64,000 bases of DNA from Microbacterium lacticum (GTDB lineage Bacteria > Actinomycetota > Actinomycetes > Actinomycetales > Microbacteriaceae). A model generated the notes under the pieces. That model ran no database searches. It was not told where the DNA came from and was given only the letters and a program-made list of their open reading frames with translations. Location: assembly GCF_006716815.1 (NCBI RefSeq), contig NZ_VFPS01000002.1, forward strand, positions 1-64,000, read 5' to 3'. The translations under genes and the position numbers were made by a program. Of the stretch, positions 45,766 through 53,696 are shown piece by piece (position 1 is the stretch's first letter; the number at the start of each line of letters is the position of its first letter).

Positions 45766-47367
45766 TCAGGCCGAGAAATCCGACGTTGTGAACGCGGCCA
45801 CGGCGTCACCCGCGGCGCGCGCGACCGCGCCCGAGAGCACGAGCTGCGTCACGGCCTCGATGTCGGGGCTGACGAAGGCGTCCGGACCCGGCCCGGCGAC
45901 CCCGGCCCCGCGCACGAGGTCGCGCACCGCGCCGGTGGCGGGGGCCGGTTCGAGCGGGGCGCGGAGGTCCAGGGCGCGGCATCCGGTCACGATCTCGATG
46001 GCGAGCACGCGCGCGAGGCCGTCGACCGCACGGCGCAGCTTGCGCGCCGCGGCCCAGCCCATCGAGACGTGGTCCTCCTGCATCGCAGACGACGGGATCG
46101 AGTCGACCGAGGCCGGCACCGCGAGGCGCTTGAGCTCGGAGACGATCCCGGCCGCGGCGTACTGCGCGATCATGAGGCCCGAGTCCACGCCGACCTCGTC
46201 GGCGAGGAACGGCGGCAGCCCGTTGCTGCGGGTGCGGTCGAGCGCCCGGTCGATGCGGCGTTCCGAGATGGATGCCACGTCGGCGGCCACGATCGCGAGG
46301 AAGTCGAGCACATACGCGACGGGTGCGCCGTGGAAGTTGCCGTTCGACTCGACGCGCCCGTCGGAGGTCACCACCGGGTTGTCGACCGCGGCGGCGAGCT
46401 CGCGGCCGGCGATCAGCGCCGCGTGCGTCAGTGTGTCGCGCGCGGCGCCGTGCACCTGCGGCGAGCAGCGCAGCGAGTAGGCGTCCTGCACCCGCGTGCA
46501 CACCGCGGGGTCGCGGTGGCTCGCCATGATCGCCGATCCGGCGAGGAGGGCGCGCAGCCGCGCCGCCGAGTCGGCCTGTCCCACCTGCGGGCGGAGCGCC
46601 ATGAGGTCGGCGGCGAACACGGCGTCGGTGCCGAGCTGGCTCTCGACCGAGAGGGCCGCGGCGACGTCGGCGACATCGAGAAGGTTCTCGAGGTCGTGGA
46701 TGGCGAGGAGGAGCATGCCGAGCATGCCGTCGGTGCCGTTGATGAGGGCGAGGCCCTCCTTCTCCTCGAGCACGAGCGGAGCGATCCCGGCAGCGGAGAG
46801 TGCGCTCGCGGCATCCGTCTCTTCGCCGTCCGCGGTGCGCACCCGCCCCTCGCCGAGCGCCGCGAGCGCGACGTGCGACAGCGGCGCGAGATCGCCCGAG
46901 CAGCCGAGCGACCCGTACTCGCGGACGATCGGGGTGATGCCCGCGTCGAGCATCGCGGCGTAGGTGCCGACGACGACGGGGCGCACGCCCGTGTGTCCGG
47001 TCGCGAGGGTCTGCAGGCGCAGCAGCATGAGGGCGCGGATGACCTCGCGTTCGAGCTCGGCGCCCGTGCCCGCCGCGTGCGACCGGATGAGGGATGCCTG
47101 CAGCTGACGACGGCGCTCGGGCGCGATGAACGTGGTCGCGAGCGCCCCGAAGCCGGTCGAGATGCCGTAGTGCGGCTCGGGGTCGTCGGCGAGGCGCTCG
47201 ATCAGGTCTCGGGCGGCGGCGACGCGGGCGCGGGCGTCCGGGGCGATCTCGACGCGCGCGCCGCTGCGGGCGACGGCGACGACCTCGGCGGGGGTGAGCG
47301 GACGTGCGCCCACGGTGATCGTGTCGGCGTCGGTCGTGGCGGCCGCCGGCGGGGTGGAAGAGCTCAT
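45766..47367 (-). CDS. hutH: Histidine ammonia-lyase HutH
   Basis: 533 residues from ATG 47367. Aromatic amino-acid lyase fold: [15 protein letters not shown] (catalytic Tyr loop), MIO-forming region [20 protein letters not shown], then [34 protein letters not shown] and [13 protein letters not shown]. The MIO tripeptide is Cys-Ser-Gly instead of the textbook Ala-Ser-Gly; Ser supplies the key nitrogen-side atoms in both. Removes ammonia from histidine to give urocanate. First gene of hutHUI, divergent from an IclR regulator. Confidence 0.96.
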   Translation of the reverse strand: MSSSTPPAAATTDADTITVGARPLTPAEVVAVARSGARVEIAPDARARVAAARDLIERLADDPEPHYGISTGFGALATTFIAPERRRQLQASLIRSHAAGTGAELEREVIRALMLLRLQTLATGHTGVRPVVVGTYAAMLDAGITPIVREYGSLGCSGDLAPLSHVALAALGEGRVRTADGEETDAASALSAAGIAPLVLEEKEGLALINGTDGMLGMLLLAIHDLENLLDVADVAAALSVESQLGTDAVFAADLMALRPQVGQADSAARLRALLAGSAIMASHRDPAVCTRVQDAYSLRCSPQVHGAARDTLTHAALIAGRELAAAVDNPVVTSDGRVESNGNFHGAPVAYVLDFLAIVAADVASISERRIDRALDRTRSNGLPPFLADEVGVDSGLMIAQYAAAGIVSELKRLAVPASVDSIPSSAMQEDHVSMGWAAARKLRRAVDGLARVLAIEIVTGCRALDLRAPLEPAPATGAVRDLVRGAGVAGPGPDAFVSPDIEAVTQLVLSGAVARAAGDAVAAFTTSDFSA

Positions 47368-47399
47368 GCACCGATTCCACCGCGGGAAGCGGGCGGGGA

Positions 47400-47439
47400 C
47401 CAGGCTTTCCTGGCATGCTGTGTCTGTGATCCCAGACAC
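47400..47439. promoter_or_regulatory. Paired palindromes in the hutH/iclR intergenic region
   Basis: Two perfect inverted repeats: CCAGG-4-CCTGG at 47400-47413, and GTGTCTG-6-CAGACAC at 47420-47439, the second spanning the regulator's start codon. Placement between the divergent hut operon and the IclR-type gene fits operator sites for autoregulation and hut control. The binding protein is inferred. Confidence 0.6.
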
Positions 47440-48190
47440 CCAGCCGGCGCCGCAGGTGCCCGCGGCCGATCAGACGCTACGGATCCTCGCGTTCCTCTCG
47501 CGCCAGCGCGGTCCGGTCGCCGCGCGGACGATCGCCGACCAGCTCGGGATCCCGCGGTCATCCGTCTACCATCTGCTGCACGCGATGGCCGCCCACGGGT
47601 TCGTCGTGCACCTCGAGGCGGAGCGCCGCTGGGGGCTCGGCACCGCGGCGTTCGAGCTCGCGGGCGGCTACGCGCGCCAGCAGCCGCTCGCCCGGCTCGG
47701 CCGCCCCCTCGTGGCATCCCTCGCCGACCGCACGGGCGAGAGCGTCCACCTCGCGGTCATGAGCGGACGCGACGTCGTCTACATCGTCGAGGAGCGCGCA
47801 CCCCGCCGCCCGGCGCTCGTGACGGATGTCGGCGTGCGCCTTCCCGCCCACCTCACCGCGACCGGGCGCGCGATGCTCGCCGCGCTCCCCCGCGAGCAGG
47901 TGCGCGCGCTGTACCCCGACGCGGCCGTGTTCGCCGATCGCACCGGCCAGGGTCCGCAGAACCCGTCGGCGCTCCGGGCGATCCTCCGCGAGGCGCGCAC
48001 CACCGGCTACGCGACCGAGGACGGCGAGGTCACGCTCGGGTTCCGCTCCGTCGGCGTCGCCGTGCGCGACCACGCCGGATGGCCCGTCGCCGCGGTCGCG
48101 GTCACCTGGCAGGGCGACGAGGTCGACCCGGCGCGTCTCGCAGCCGCCGTCGCCCCCGCGGCGGCCGAGCTCGCACGGCGCATCAGCTGA
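47426..48190 (+). CDS. IclR-family transcriptional regulator of the hut genes
   Basis: 254 residues from GTG 47426, possibly leaderless. N-terminal winged helix (TLRILAFLSRQRGPVAARTI, GIPRSSVYHLLHAMAAHGFV) and the IclR ligand domain (SVHLAVMSGRDVVYIVEERA, LPAHLTATGRAMLAALPREQ, TGYATEDGEVTLGFRSVGVA). Divergent from hutH with 58 bp between starts, so it probably represses hutHUI until an intermediate such as urocanate is present. No separate regulator for the pathway is seen elsewhere. Confidence 0.88.
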   Translation: MIPDTQPAPQVPAADQTLRILAFLSRQRGPVAARTIADQLGIPRSSVYHLLHAMAAHGFVVHLEAERRWGLGTAAFELAGGYARQQPLARLGRPLVASLADRTGESVHLAVMSGRDVVYIVEERAPRRPALVTDVGVRLPAHLTATGRAMLAALPREQVRALYPDAAVFADRTGQGPQNPSALRAILREARTTGYATEDGEVTLGFRSVGVAVRDHAGWPVAAVAVTWQGDEVDPARLAAAVAPAAAELARRIS

Positions 48191-48242
48191 CGCGCGCCTC
48201 GGCTGATCCGCGCACAGCGGCGACGCCCCCGACTCAGCGCAC

Positions 48243-48292
48243 TCAGCGCACGACGAGACGGGGTTCGACGAGCACGTGCGCCTCGTGCGCAA
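48243..48292 (-). pseudogene. Terminal scrap of a LacI-type regulator
   Basis: Sixteen codons on the minus strand, AHEAHVLVEPRLVVR then TGA at 48243, match the usual C-terminal strand of LacI/PurR-type sugar repressors. The rest is replaced by a glycogen-debranching fragment in the other orientation. Short, so tentative; but the two scraps abut, as expected of a deletion scar in a sugar-utilisation locus. Confidence 0.35.
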
Positions 48293-48794
48293 CAACCCAC
48301 GACGGTCACTACCCCGCGATCGCGCTCGACCGCGACGGCCGCGCCGTCGACACACTGACGACCAACGCCGGGCATCTGATCGGCACGGGCATCCTCGACC
48401 CGCACGAAGAGGCCGAGGTCGCCGCGCTGCTGACCGGCCCCGACGTCTCCTCCGGTTTCGGGCTGCGCACGCTCGCCACGACCTCCGGCGGCTACTGGCC
48501 GCTCAGCTATCACGGCGGCAGCGTCTGGACGCGCGACACCGCGATCGTCGCGCGCGGCATGGCCCGCGCAGGTCTCGACGGTCCCGCCCGTGAGGTGGTC
48601 GCGGGGCTGCTCGCCGCCGCGGAGGCTTTCGACTACCGCGTGCCCGAGCTGCACGCCGGTGACGCGGCATCCGAGACGCCTCGCCCGGCGCCGTACCCCG
48701 CCGCCTGCCGCCCGCAGGCGTGGTCGGCGGCTGCCGCGGTGACCGCGTGGGACGTGCTCGGCGCGCGGCCCGAGCCGGGCGGTAGCGGGCTCCG
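48292..48794 (+). pseudogene. Glycogen-debranching (amylo-alpha-1,6-glucosidase) fragment
   Basis: About 165 codons with no start of their own: THDGHYPAIALDRDGRAVDT, TNAGHLIGTGILDPHEEAEV, GFGLRTLATTSGGYWPLSYH, GGSVWTRDTAIVARGMARAG, YPAACRPQAWSAAAAV. This is the C-terminal (alpha/alpha)6 barrel of the GDE_C / GH63-like family, including the acid-rich SVWTRDTA and PYPAACRPQAWS stretches. Truncated at both ends; at the right it runs into the 3' end of the YbaK gene. A remnant of a deleted sugar locus. Confidence 0.8.
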
Positions 48795-48797
48795 CCG

Positions 48798-49280
48798 TCA
48801 GTCGCCGGCGACGGCGACGACGGTGCCGCCGGTGAGGCGGACGAGCTCGCCGAAGGTCAGCGGGAAAACGGTGTGCGGCGTGCCGCCCGCCGCCCAGATC
48901 TCGGGGTAGGCGGCGAGCGCCTCGTCGACGACGGTGACGACGGGAGCCGGGTGACCGGTGGGCGCGACGCCGCCGATGGCCTGGCCGGTGGCCGCTCGCA
49001 CCTGGTCGACGCTCGCGCGGACGATGTTCTCCCGGCCGAGGCGCGTCGCGAGGGCGGTCGTGTCGACGCGGTGCGCGCCGCTCGTCATCACGAGGAGCGG
49101 CTCGCCGTCCGACCAGAACACGAGGCTGTTCGCGATCGCGCCGACCTCGACCCCGAGCGCCGCCGCGGCGAGCGCGGCCGTCGACGCGGCATCCGGCAGC
49201 ACGACGATCTCCCCCGATATCCCCGACTGGCGCAGGGCGTCTTGGACGAGCAGGCTCCGGGGCGACAGGGTGTCGGACAT
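48798..49280 (-). CDS. YbaK/ProX-type aminoacyl-tRNA deacylase
   Basis: 160 residues from ATG 49280. YbaK fold with the conserved Lys replaced region AIANSLVFWSDGEPLLVMTSG, GRENIVRASVDQVRAATGQA and IGGVAPTGHPAPVVTVVDEA. The G-x-x-P glycine-proline segment and GGTPHTVFPLTFGELVRLTG end are typical. Such proteins clear mischarged tRNAs (Cys-tRNAPro and similar). Confidence 0.88.
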   Translation of the reverse strand: MSDTLSPRSLLVQDALRQSGISGEIVVLPDAASTAALAAAALGVEVGAIANSLVFWSDGEPLLVMTSGAHRVDTTALATRLGRENIVRASVDQVRAATGQAIGGVAPTGHPAPVVTVVDEALAAYPEIWAAGGTPHTVFPLTFGELVRLTGGTVVAVAGD

Positions 49281-49339
49281 GGCCCGAGCCTAGCGGCCGC
49301 CCGGCGAGCGCGATCCGCGTCGCCGCCCGATCCCGGTGA

Positions 49340-50290
49340 CTAACGCAGGAGAAGCGGCGCGCCGACCCGCGTCGGGCGACGTTTCCGCGTTCTCGGCGCA
49401 GGATCTCCTGCAGTCGTCACGGCTCGCCGCGCCGCCGTCGCCGCCCACATCTCGCGCAGGCCGACGAGCGCGGCGACGACCGCCTCCCGATGCCAGAAGA
49501 TGTCCTCGGCGATCGGCCGGTAGGTCGCATAGCCGAGCGCCGCCGCAGCCTGATCCCTCCGCCGGTCCCGCTTCTGCTGCGCCCAGTCCGCGTGATGGGC
49601 CTCGCTGTCGCACTCGATGATCAGCCACCCGTCGACGAGGAAGTCGACCCGCCCGACGCCCGGGATCGACACCTGGCTCTCGACGTGGAAACCGAGTCTC
49701 CGGAGCACGAGGCGCAGGATGCTCTCGCTGCCGGCCTCGGCCGCCGCATCCACGAGGCGGAGCAGCACGCGCTGCCGCTGCGGCAGGCGCCGCGCCAGTT
49801 CCGCCAGGCCGTTCTCGTCGAGAAGCCCCCGATTCAAGGCGGAGTCCAGCGTGGCGATCGCCGCCGTCGCTCCCTGACACTGCACCGCGTCGGTCAGCGC
49901 GTCGAGCAGCTCGACGTTCGCGACCCGCGCCCGGCACGCGCCGTTCCAGTGCACCCGCACCCTCCGGAGGTCTCCGCGCAGGCGGCCGGCGCGGGCCGGG
50001 ACCCGCACATGCAGCACTGCTGAGTCGAGGACGAACACGCCTCGCCTCGCCAGCTCGGAGACGCACGCGAGCTGCCCACCGATCTCGGACGCGGCGAGCG
50101 TCGCGGCGTCCACGTCCCCGGGCAGGTAGGCGTTGCGGCGGGCCCGGTGGACGGCGCCCGCCGCCACCGCTTCGCCGATGTGCCGCCACGTCAATCCGGA
50201 GCCGACGAGGTCGGCGCGCGACCACACCGGCCAGCTGACGGGCACCGGTGCGGCGGAGCGGGCGAGCGGGGCGTGGCTGATGTCGAACAC
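49340..50290 (-). CDS. DUF559 nuclease-like protein with AbiEi-like N-terminus
   Basis: 316 residues from GTG 50290. The N-terminal winged-helix region (WSRADLVGSGLTWRHIGEAV, RRNAYLPGDVDAATLAA) resembles the antitoxin AbiEi-type head. The C-terminal 110 residues are a Vsr-like PD-(D/E)XK fold: SESILRLVLRRLGFHVESQV, PGVGRVDFLVDGWLIIECDS (D...E-x-D), KRDRRRDQAAAALGYATYRP. Such two-part proteins are numerous in actinobacteria, with no assigned role; nuclease activity is plausible. No partner toxin is adjacent. The 356-bp spacer upstream (50291-50646) holds a palindrome but no gene. Confidence 0.7.
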   Translation of the reverse strand: MFDISHAPLARSAAPVPVSWPVWSRADLVGSGLTWRHIGEAVAAGAVHRARRNAYLPGDVDAATLAASEIGGQLACVSELARRGVFVLDSAVLHVRVPARAGRLRGDLRRVRVHWNGACRARVANVELLDALTDAVQCQGATAAIATLDSALNRGLLDENGLAELARRLPQRQRVLLRLVDAAAEAGSESILRLVLRRLGFHVESQVSIPGVGRVDFLVDGWLIIECDSEAHHADWAQQKRDRRRDQAAAALGYATYRPIAEDIFWHREAVVAALVGLREMWAATAARRAVTTAGDPAPRTRKRRPTRVGAPLLLR

Positions 50291-50403
50291 AGGCCGACTC
50301 TCCCGCCGTGCGGGGGCGCGGGGAGCGGCCGATGGCCGAATTGTGGACAGGTCACCGGAATCGCCGGCTGGGGAGGAGGCGATGGCGGAGGCCGGCCGTG
50401 ACG

Positions 50404-50476
50404 AATGCAGGAGATCCGGCTGCGAAGCCGCCGAATCGGACCCGCAGCGCCCCGCGGGGCACAGATCTCCTGCATT
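50404..50476. repeat. 73-bp hairpin element with 13-bp perfect arms
   Basis: AATGCAGGAGATC (50404-50416) and GATCTCCTGCATT (50464-50476) are exact complements around a 47-base GC-rich loop. The core GCAGGAGATC/GATCTCCTGC also occurs as a short palindrome-like piece inside the DUF559 gene end near 49402-49412. Just beyond it, CCGGCCACCCG is repeated three times (50500-50540). Lies in the non-coding gap before the dehydrogenase gene. Confidence 0.85.
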
Positions 50477-50646
50477 GCGCACCGGCCCGGCACGCAAACC
50501 CCGGCCACCCGCCGGCCACCCGCCGGCCACCCGCCCGCCAGCGCCGCTCCCCACACCCGGCGAGGCCGGTGGCACAATGGGACCGACGCCGCAAAGCCGC
50601 GGCGCTCGCCGAGCACAGCCCACAAGGCCAGCCGAAAGAGGACGCG

Positions 50647-51720
50647 ATGACGCACACCCTGCCCCTGCCCGATCTCACCCACGAACGCGTGGAGGTGACC
50701 ACGGGCCCGCGCAGCGGCCTCGTCATCACCGTCGCGCTGCACTCGTCGGCTCTCGGCTCCGCCCTCGGCGGCGCCCGCCTGTGGACGTATCCGCACTGGA
50801 GCGACGCCGTCGGCGACGCCCTGCGGCTCTCCGCCGCGATGACCCTCAAGAACGCCGCCGCAGGCCTCGACGCGGGGGGCGGCAAGTCCGTCATCTGCCT
50901 GCCGCCCGGGGTGACGTTCGACGCCGACCGGCGCCGCGCCGCCTTCCTCGACCTCGGCGACGCCGTCGAGCGCTTCGACGGCCTCTACCGCACCGCCGAA
51001 GACGTCGGCTCGACGACCGACGACATGCTCACCGTCAGCGAGCGCACCGCGCACGTCGTCGGCCTCCCCGATTCGGCGGGCGGCTCGGGCGAACCGGCGG
51101 GCCCGACGAGCCTCGGCGTCTACGAGTCGCTGCGCGCGACCCTCGAGCAGGTCACGGGGTCCCCCGCCGTCGCCGGGCGCCGCATCACGATCTCGGGCCT
51201 CGGGCAGGTCGGCGGTCGTCTCGCCGTGCGTCTCGCCGCCGAGGGCGCTGTGCTGACTGTCACCGACGTGAACCCCGCGAAGCGCTCCCTCGCCGCCGAC
51301 CTGGGCGCCGAGTGGACCGAGCCCGGCACCGAGCACCTCGTGCCGGCCGACCTCTTCGTGCCCGCGGGGATCGGCGGCGTCCTCTACGACGAGGTCATCG
51401 ACGCCCTCGCCGCCGGCGCGGTCTGCGGCCCGGCCAACAACCCGCTCGCCGACCGTTCCGGCGCCGACCGGCTCGCGGCCCGCGGCATCCTGTACGCGCC
51501 CGACTTCGTCGTGAACGCGGGCGGCGTCGTCTACCTCGACCTCGAGGCGAAGCGGCTCGGCTCCCGCGCCAAGATCATGGACCGGGTCGCCGGCATCGGC
51601 GACGCCGTGCGGTCGCTGTTCGAGGGTGCCTCGGCGCAGGGCATCACGCCGCTCGACGCCGCCGAGCAGCGCGCCGCGGCGCGGCTGCGCGAGGCATCCG
51701 CCGTGCCCGCCGGCGCCTGA
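50647..51720 (+). CDS. Glu/Leu/Phe/Val dehydrogenase
   Basis: 357 residues from ATG 50647 with AAAGAGG upstream. The dimerisation/substrate half shows GLVITVALHSSALGSALGGA, ALRLSAAMTLKNAAAGLDAG and GGGKSVI, in which the conserved K residues bind the amino-acid carboxylate and assist catalysis. NAD-binding half: RRITISGLGQVGGRLAVRLA (GxGxxG variant) and ICGPANNPLAD-like AVCGPANNPLADRSG. Smaller than hexameric glutamate dehydrogenases and closest to leucine/phenylalanine/valine dehydrogenases. Oxidatively deaminates branched or aromatic amino acids. Confidence 0.92.
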   Translation: MTHTLPLPDLTHERVEVTTGPRSGLVITVALHSSALGSALGGARLWTYPHWSDAVGDALRLSAAMTLKNAAAGLDAGGGKSVICLPPGVTFDADRRRAAFLDLGDAVERFDGLYRTAEDVGSTTDDMLTVSERTAHVVGLPDSAGGSGEPAGPTSLGVYESLRATLEQVTGSPAVAGRRITISGLGQVGGRLAVRLAAEGAVLTVTDVNPAKRSLAADLGAEWTEPGTEHLVPADLFVPAGIGGVLYDEVIDALAAGAVCGPANNPLADRSGADRLAARGILYAPDFVVNAGGVVYLDLEAKRLGSRAKIMDRVAGIGDAVRSLFEGASAQGITPLDAAEQRAAARLREASAVPAGA

Positions 51721-51784
51721 GCCGCCGAGCCCCCACCGCGCCCACACGCCTGAGCCGCCCGCACCGCGCAACGCACAGCGAACA

Positions 51785-51829
51785 CACCGGGGACGCGGTT
51801 CCGCCGACAGTGGAACCGCGTCCCCGGTG
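51785..51829. terminator. Strong hairpin after the dehydrogenase gene
   Basis: Perfect 18-bp stem (CACCGGGGACGCGGTTCC at 51785-51802, complement at 51812-51829), 9-base loop, no U-run. Ends 58 bp before the acyl-CoA ligase start, between two co-directional genes. Confidence 0.8.
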
Positions 51830-51886
51830 ATGCCAGGATGGGGGCACCGGCACCGCCGCCGGAACCCGCGTCGAAGGAGACCGCCC

Positions 51887-53497
51887 GTGTTCACCAGCCC
51901 CTTCCCCGATGTCGAGATCCCCGCGACGAGCATCTACGACGATCTGTTCGGCGACCTCACCGCCGACGACGCCGCCCGCATCGCGCTCATCGATCCCGCG
52001 ACCGGCGCCGAGACCACCTACGGCGCGCTGAAGGCGCAGGTCGACGCGTTCGCCGGCGCGCTCGCGGCGCGCGGGGTCGGCACCGACACGGTCGTCGGGC
52101 TGCTGTGCCCGAACGTCCCCGCGTTCGCGACGGTGTTCCACGGCATCCTGCGCGCCGGCGCGACCGTCACGACGATCAACTCGCTCCATACGCCGGGCGA
52201 GATCGAGAAGCAGCTGCGCGACGCCGGGGCGACCTGGCTCGTCACGGTGAGCCCGCTGCTCCCCCAGGCGAAGGCCGCCGCCGACGCGGTCGGACTCCCC
52301 GCCGACCACCTCATCGTGCTCGACGGCTCCGCCGAGACGGCCCCGGAGCACCCGAACCTGCGCGGTCTGCTGACCGAGGGCCGGCCCGCCCCCGACGTGA
52401 GCTTCGACCCGGCGACGCACGTCGCCGTGCTCCCCTACTCGTCGGGAACCACGGGCATCCCCAAGGGCGTGATGCTGAGCCACCGCAACCTCGTCGCGAA
52501 CGTCGCGCAGTGCCGCATCAACCTCGACCTGAAGAACACCGACCGCGTGCTCGCGGTGCTGCCGTTCTTCCACATCTACGGCATGACGGTGCTGCTGAAC
52601 CTGGCGCTCAAGCAGCGCGCCGCCCTCGTGACCATGCCGCGCTTCGACCTGGTGCAGTTCCTGGAGAACATCCAGAACTTCGGCTGCACGTACCTCTACA
52701 TCGCGCCGCCGATCGCGGTCGCCCTCGCGAAGCACCCGATCGTCGACCAGTACGACATCTCGACGGTGCACACGATCTTCTCCGGCGCCGCCCCGCTCGA
52801 CGGCGAGACGGCCGAGATCGCCGGCCGACGCCTCGGCGCCCGCATGATGCAGGGTTACGGCATGAGCGAGCTGAGCCCGGTCTCCCACGCGATGCCGTAC
52901 AGCCGCGACGACATCCCGGTGAGCTCGGTCGGCACGATCCTGCCGAACATCACCTGCAAGCTCGTCGACACCGAGACGGGCGAGGAGATCACCGAGATCG
53001 GCGACGACGGTCAGACGCGCGCGGGCGAGCTGTGGGTGAAGGGACCGAACGTCATGCTCGGCTACCTGAACAAGCCGGATGCCACGGCCGAGACCCTCGA
53101 CGCCGACGGCTACCTGCACACCGGCGACGTCGCCGTCTACCACGAGGGCGGGTACTTCTCGATCGTCGAGCGGGTCAAGGAGCTCATCAAGTACCACGGC
53201 TACCAGATCGCACCCGCGGAGCTCGAGGCGCTGCTGCTCAGCCACCCGAAGGTGATGGATGCCGCGGTGATCGGCGTGCTCGACGACGAGCGGGAGGAGA
53301 TCCCGAAGGCGTTCATCGTGGCGGCGCCCGACTCCGGTCTCACCGAGGACGAGGTGAAGGCGTTCGTCGCCGAGAACGTCGCGCCGTACAAGAAGGTGCG
53401 CCGCGTGGAGTTCATCGAGGCGATCCCGAAGTCGAGCTCGGGAAAGATCCTCCGCAAAGACCTGCGCGCCCGCGAGGCGGCCGCCGCGGCGGGCTGA
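51887..53497 (+). CDS. Acyl-CoA ligase (4-coumarate-CoA ligase-like)
   Basis: 536 residues from GTG 51887 behind GAAGGAGA. ANL superfamily: AMP/phosphate loop LPYSSGTTGIPKGVMLSHRN, VLPFFHIYGM, GAAPLDGETAEIAGRRLG, adenylate motif MQGYGMSELSPVSHAMPYSR, hinge region GYLHTGDVAVYHEGGYFSIV with ERVKELIKYHGYQIAPAELE, and the catalytic lysine in PKSSSGKILRKDLR. Closest in style to plant-type 4-coumarate/fatty-acyl CoA ligases. Activates an aryl or acyl acid as its CoA ester. Confidence 0.93.
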   Translation: MFTSPFPDVEIPATSIYDDLFGDLTADDAARIALIDPATGAETTYGALKAQVDAFAGALAARGVGTDTVVGLLCPNVPAFATVFHGILRAGATVTTINSLHTPGEIEKQLRDAGATWLVTVSPLLPQAKAAADAVGLPADHLIVLDGSAETAPEHPNLRGLLTEGRPAPDVSFDPATHVAVLPYSSGTTGIPKGVMLSHRNLVANVAQCRINLDLKNTDRVLAVLPFFHIYGMTVLLNLALKQRAALVTMPRFDLVQFLENIQNFGCTYLYIAPPIAVALAKHPIVDQYDISTVHTIFSGAAPLDGETAEIAGRRLGARMMQGYGMSELSPVSHAMPYSRDDIPVSSVGTILPNITCKLVDTETGEEITEIGDDGQTRAGELWVKGPNVMLGYLNKPDATAETLDADGYLHTGDVAVYHEGGYFSIVERVKELIKYHGYQIAPAELEALLLSHPKVMDAAVIGVLDDEREEIPKAFIVAAPDSGLTEDEVKAFVAENVAPYKKVRRVEFIEAIPKSSSGKILRKDLRAREAAAAAG

Positions 53498-53513
53498 GGC
53501 CCGCCGGCGGAGA

Positions 53514-53550
53514 CAAAAGAAAACCCCCGCTGAGCGGGGGTTTTCTTTTG
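53514..53550. terminator. Rho-independent terminator, bidirectional
   Basis: A near-perfect palindrome: A-rich arm, CCCCCGCT, TGA loop, AGCGGGGG, then TTTTCTTTTG. It has U-runs on both strands and stands between the acyl-CoA ligase gene and the convergent tRNA gene. Confidence 0.95.
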
Positions 53551-53559
53551 TTCTCGAAC

Positions 53560-53635
53560 TGGTGGACCTAAGGAGATTCGAACTCCTGACCTCCTCGATG
53601 CGAACGAGGCGCGCTACCAACTGCGCCATAGGCCC
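53560..53635 (-). tRNA. tRNA-Ala (CGC anticodon)
   Basis: 76 nt on the minus strand. The acceptor stem GGGCCTA pairs with TAGGTCC, followed by discriminator A and an encoded CCA. D-arm GGCGCAGTTGGTAGCGC, anticodon arm CCTCG-TTCGCAT-CGAGG with loop reading CGC at positions 34-36, variable loop AGGTC, T-arm with GTTCGAATC. Complete cloverleaf. Confidence 0.96.
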
Positions 53636-53696
53636 GTGAACCGAGAACTAGGTTATCACGCCTCTCCGGCCCCTCGTGCACCACCCGGGTGGAGGG

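Noticed and set aside
45613..48909. A 1098-codon plus-strand frame across hutH and iclR
   Set aside because: Mostly antisense to hutH. Only its last 170 codons are meaningful and were reported as a glycogen-debranching fragment.
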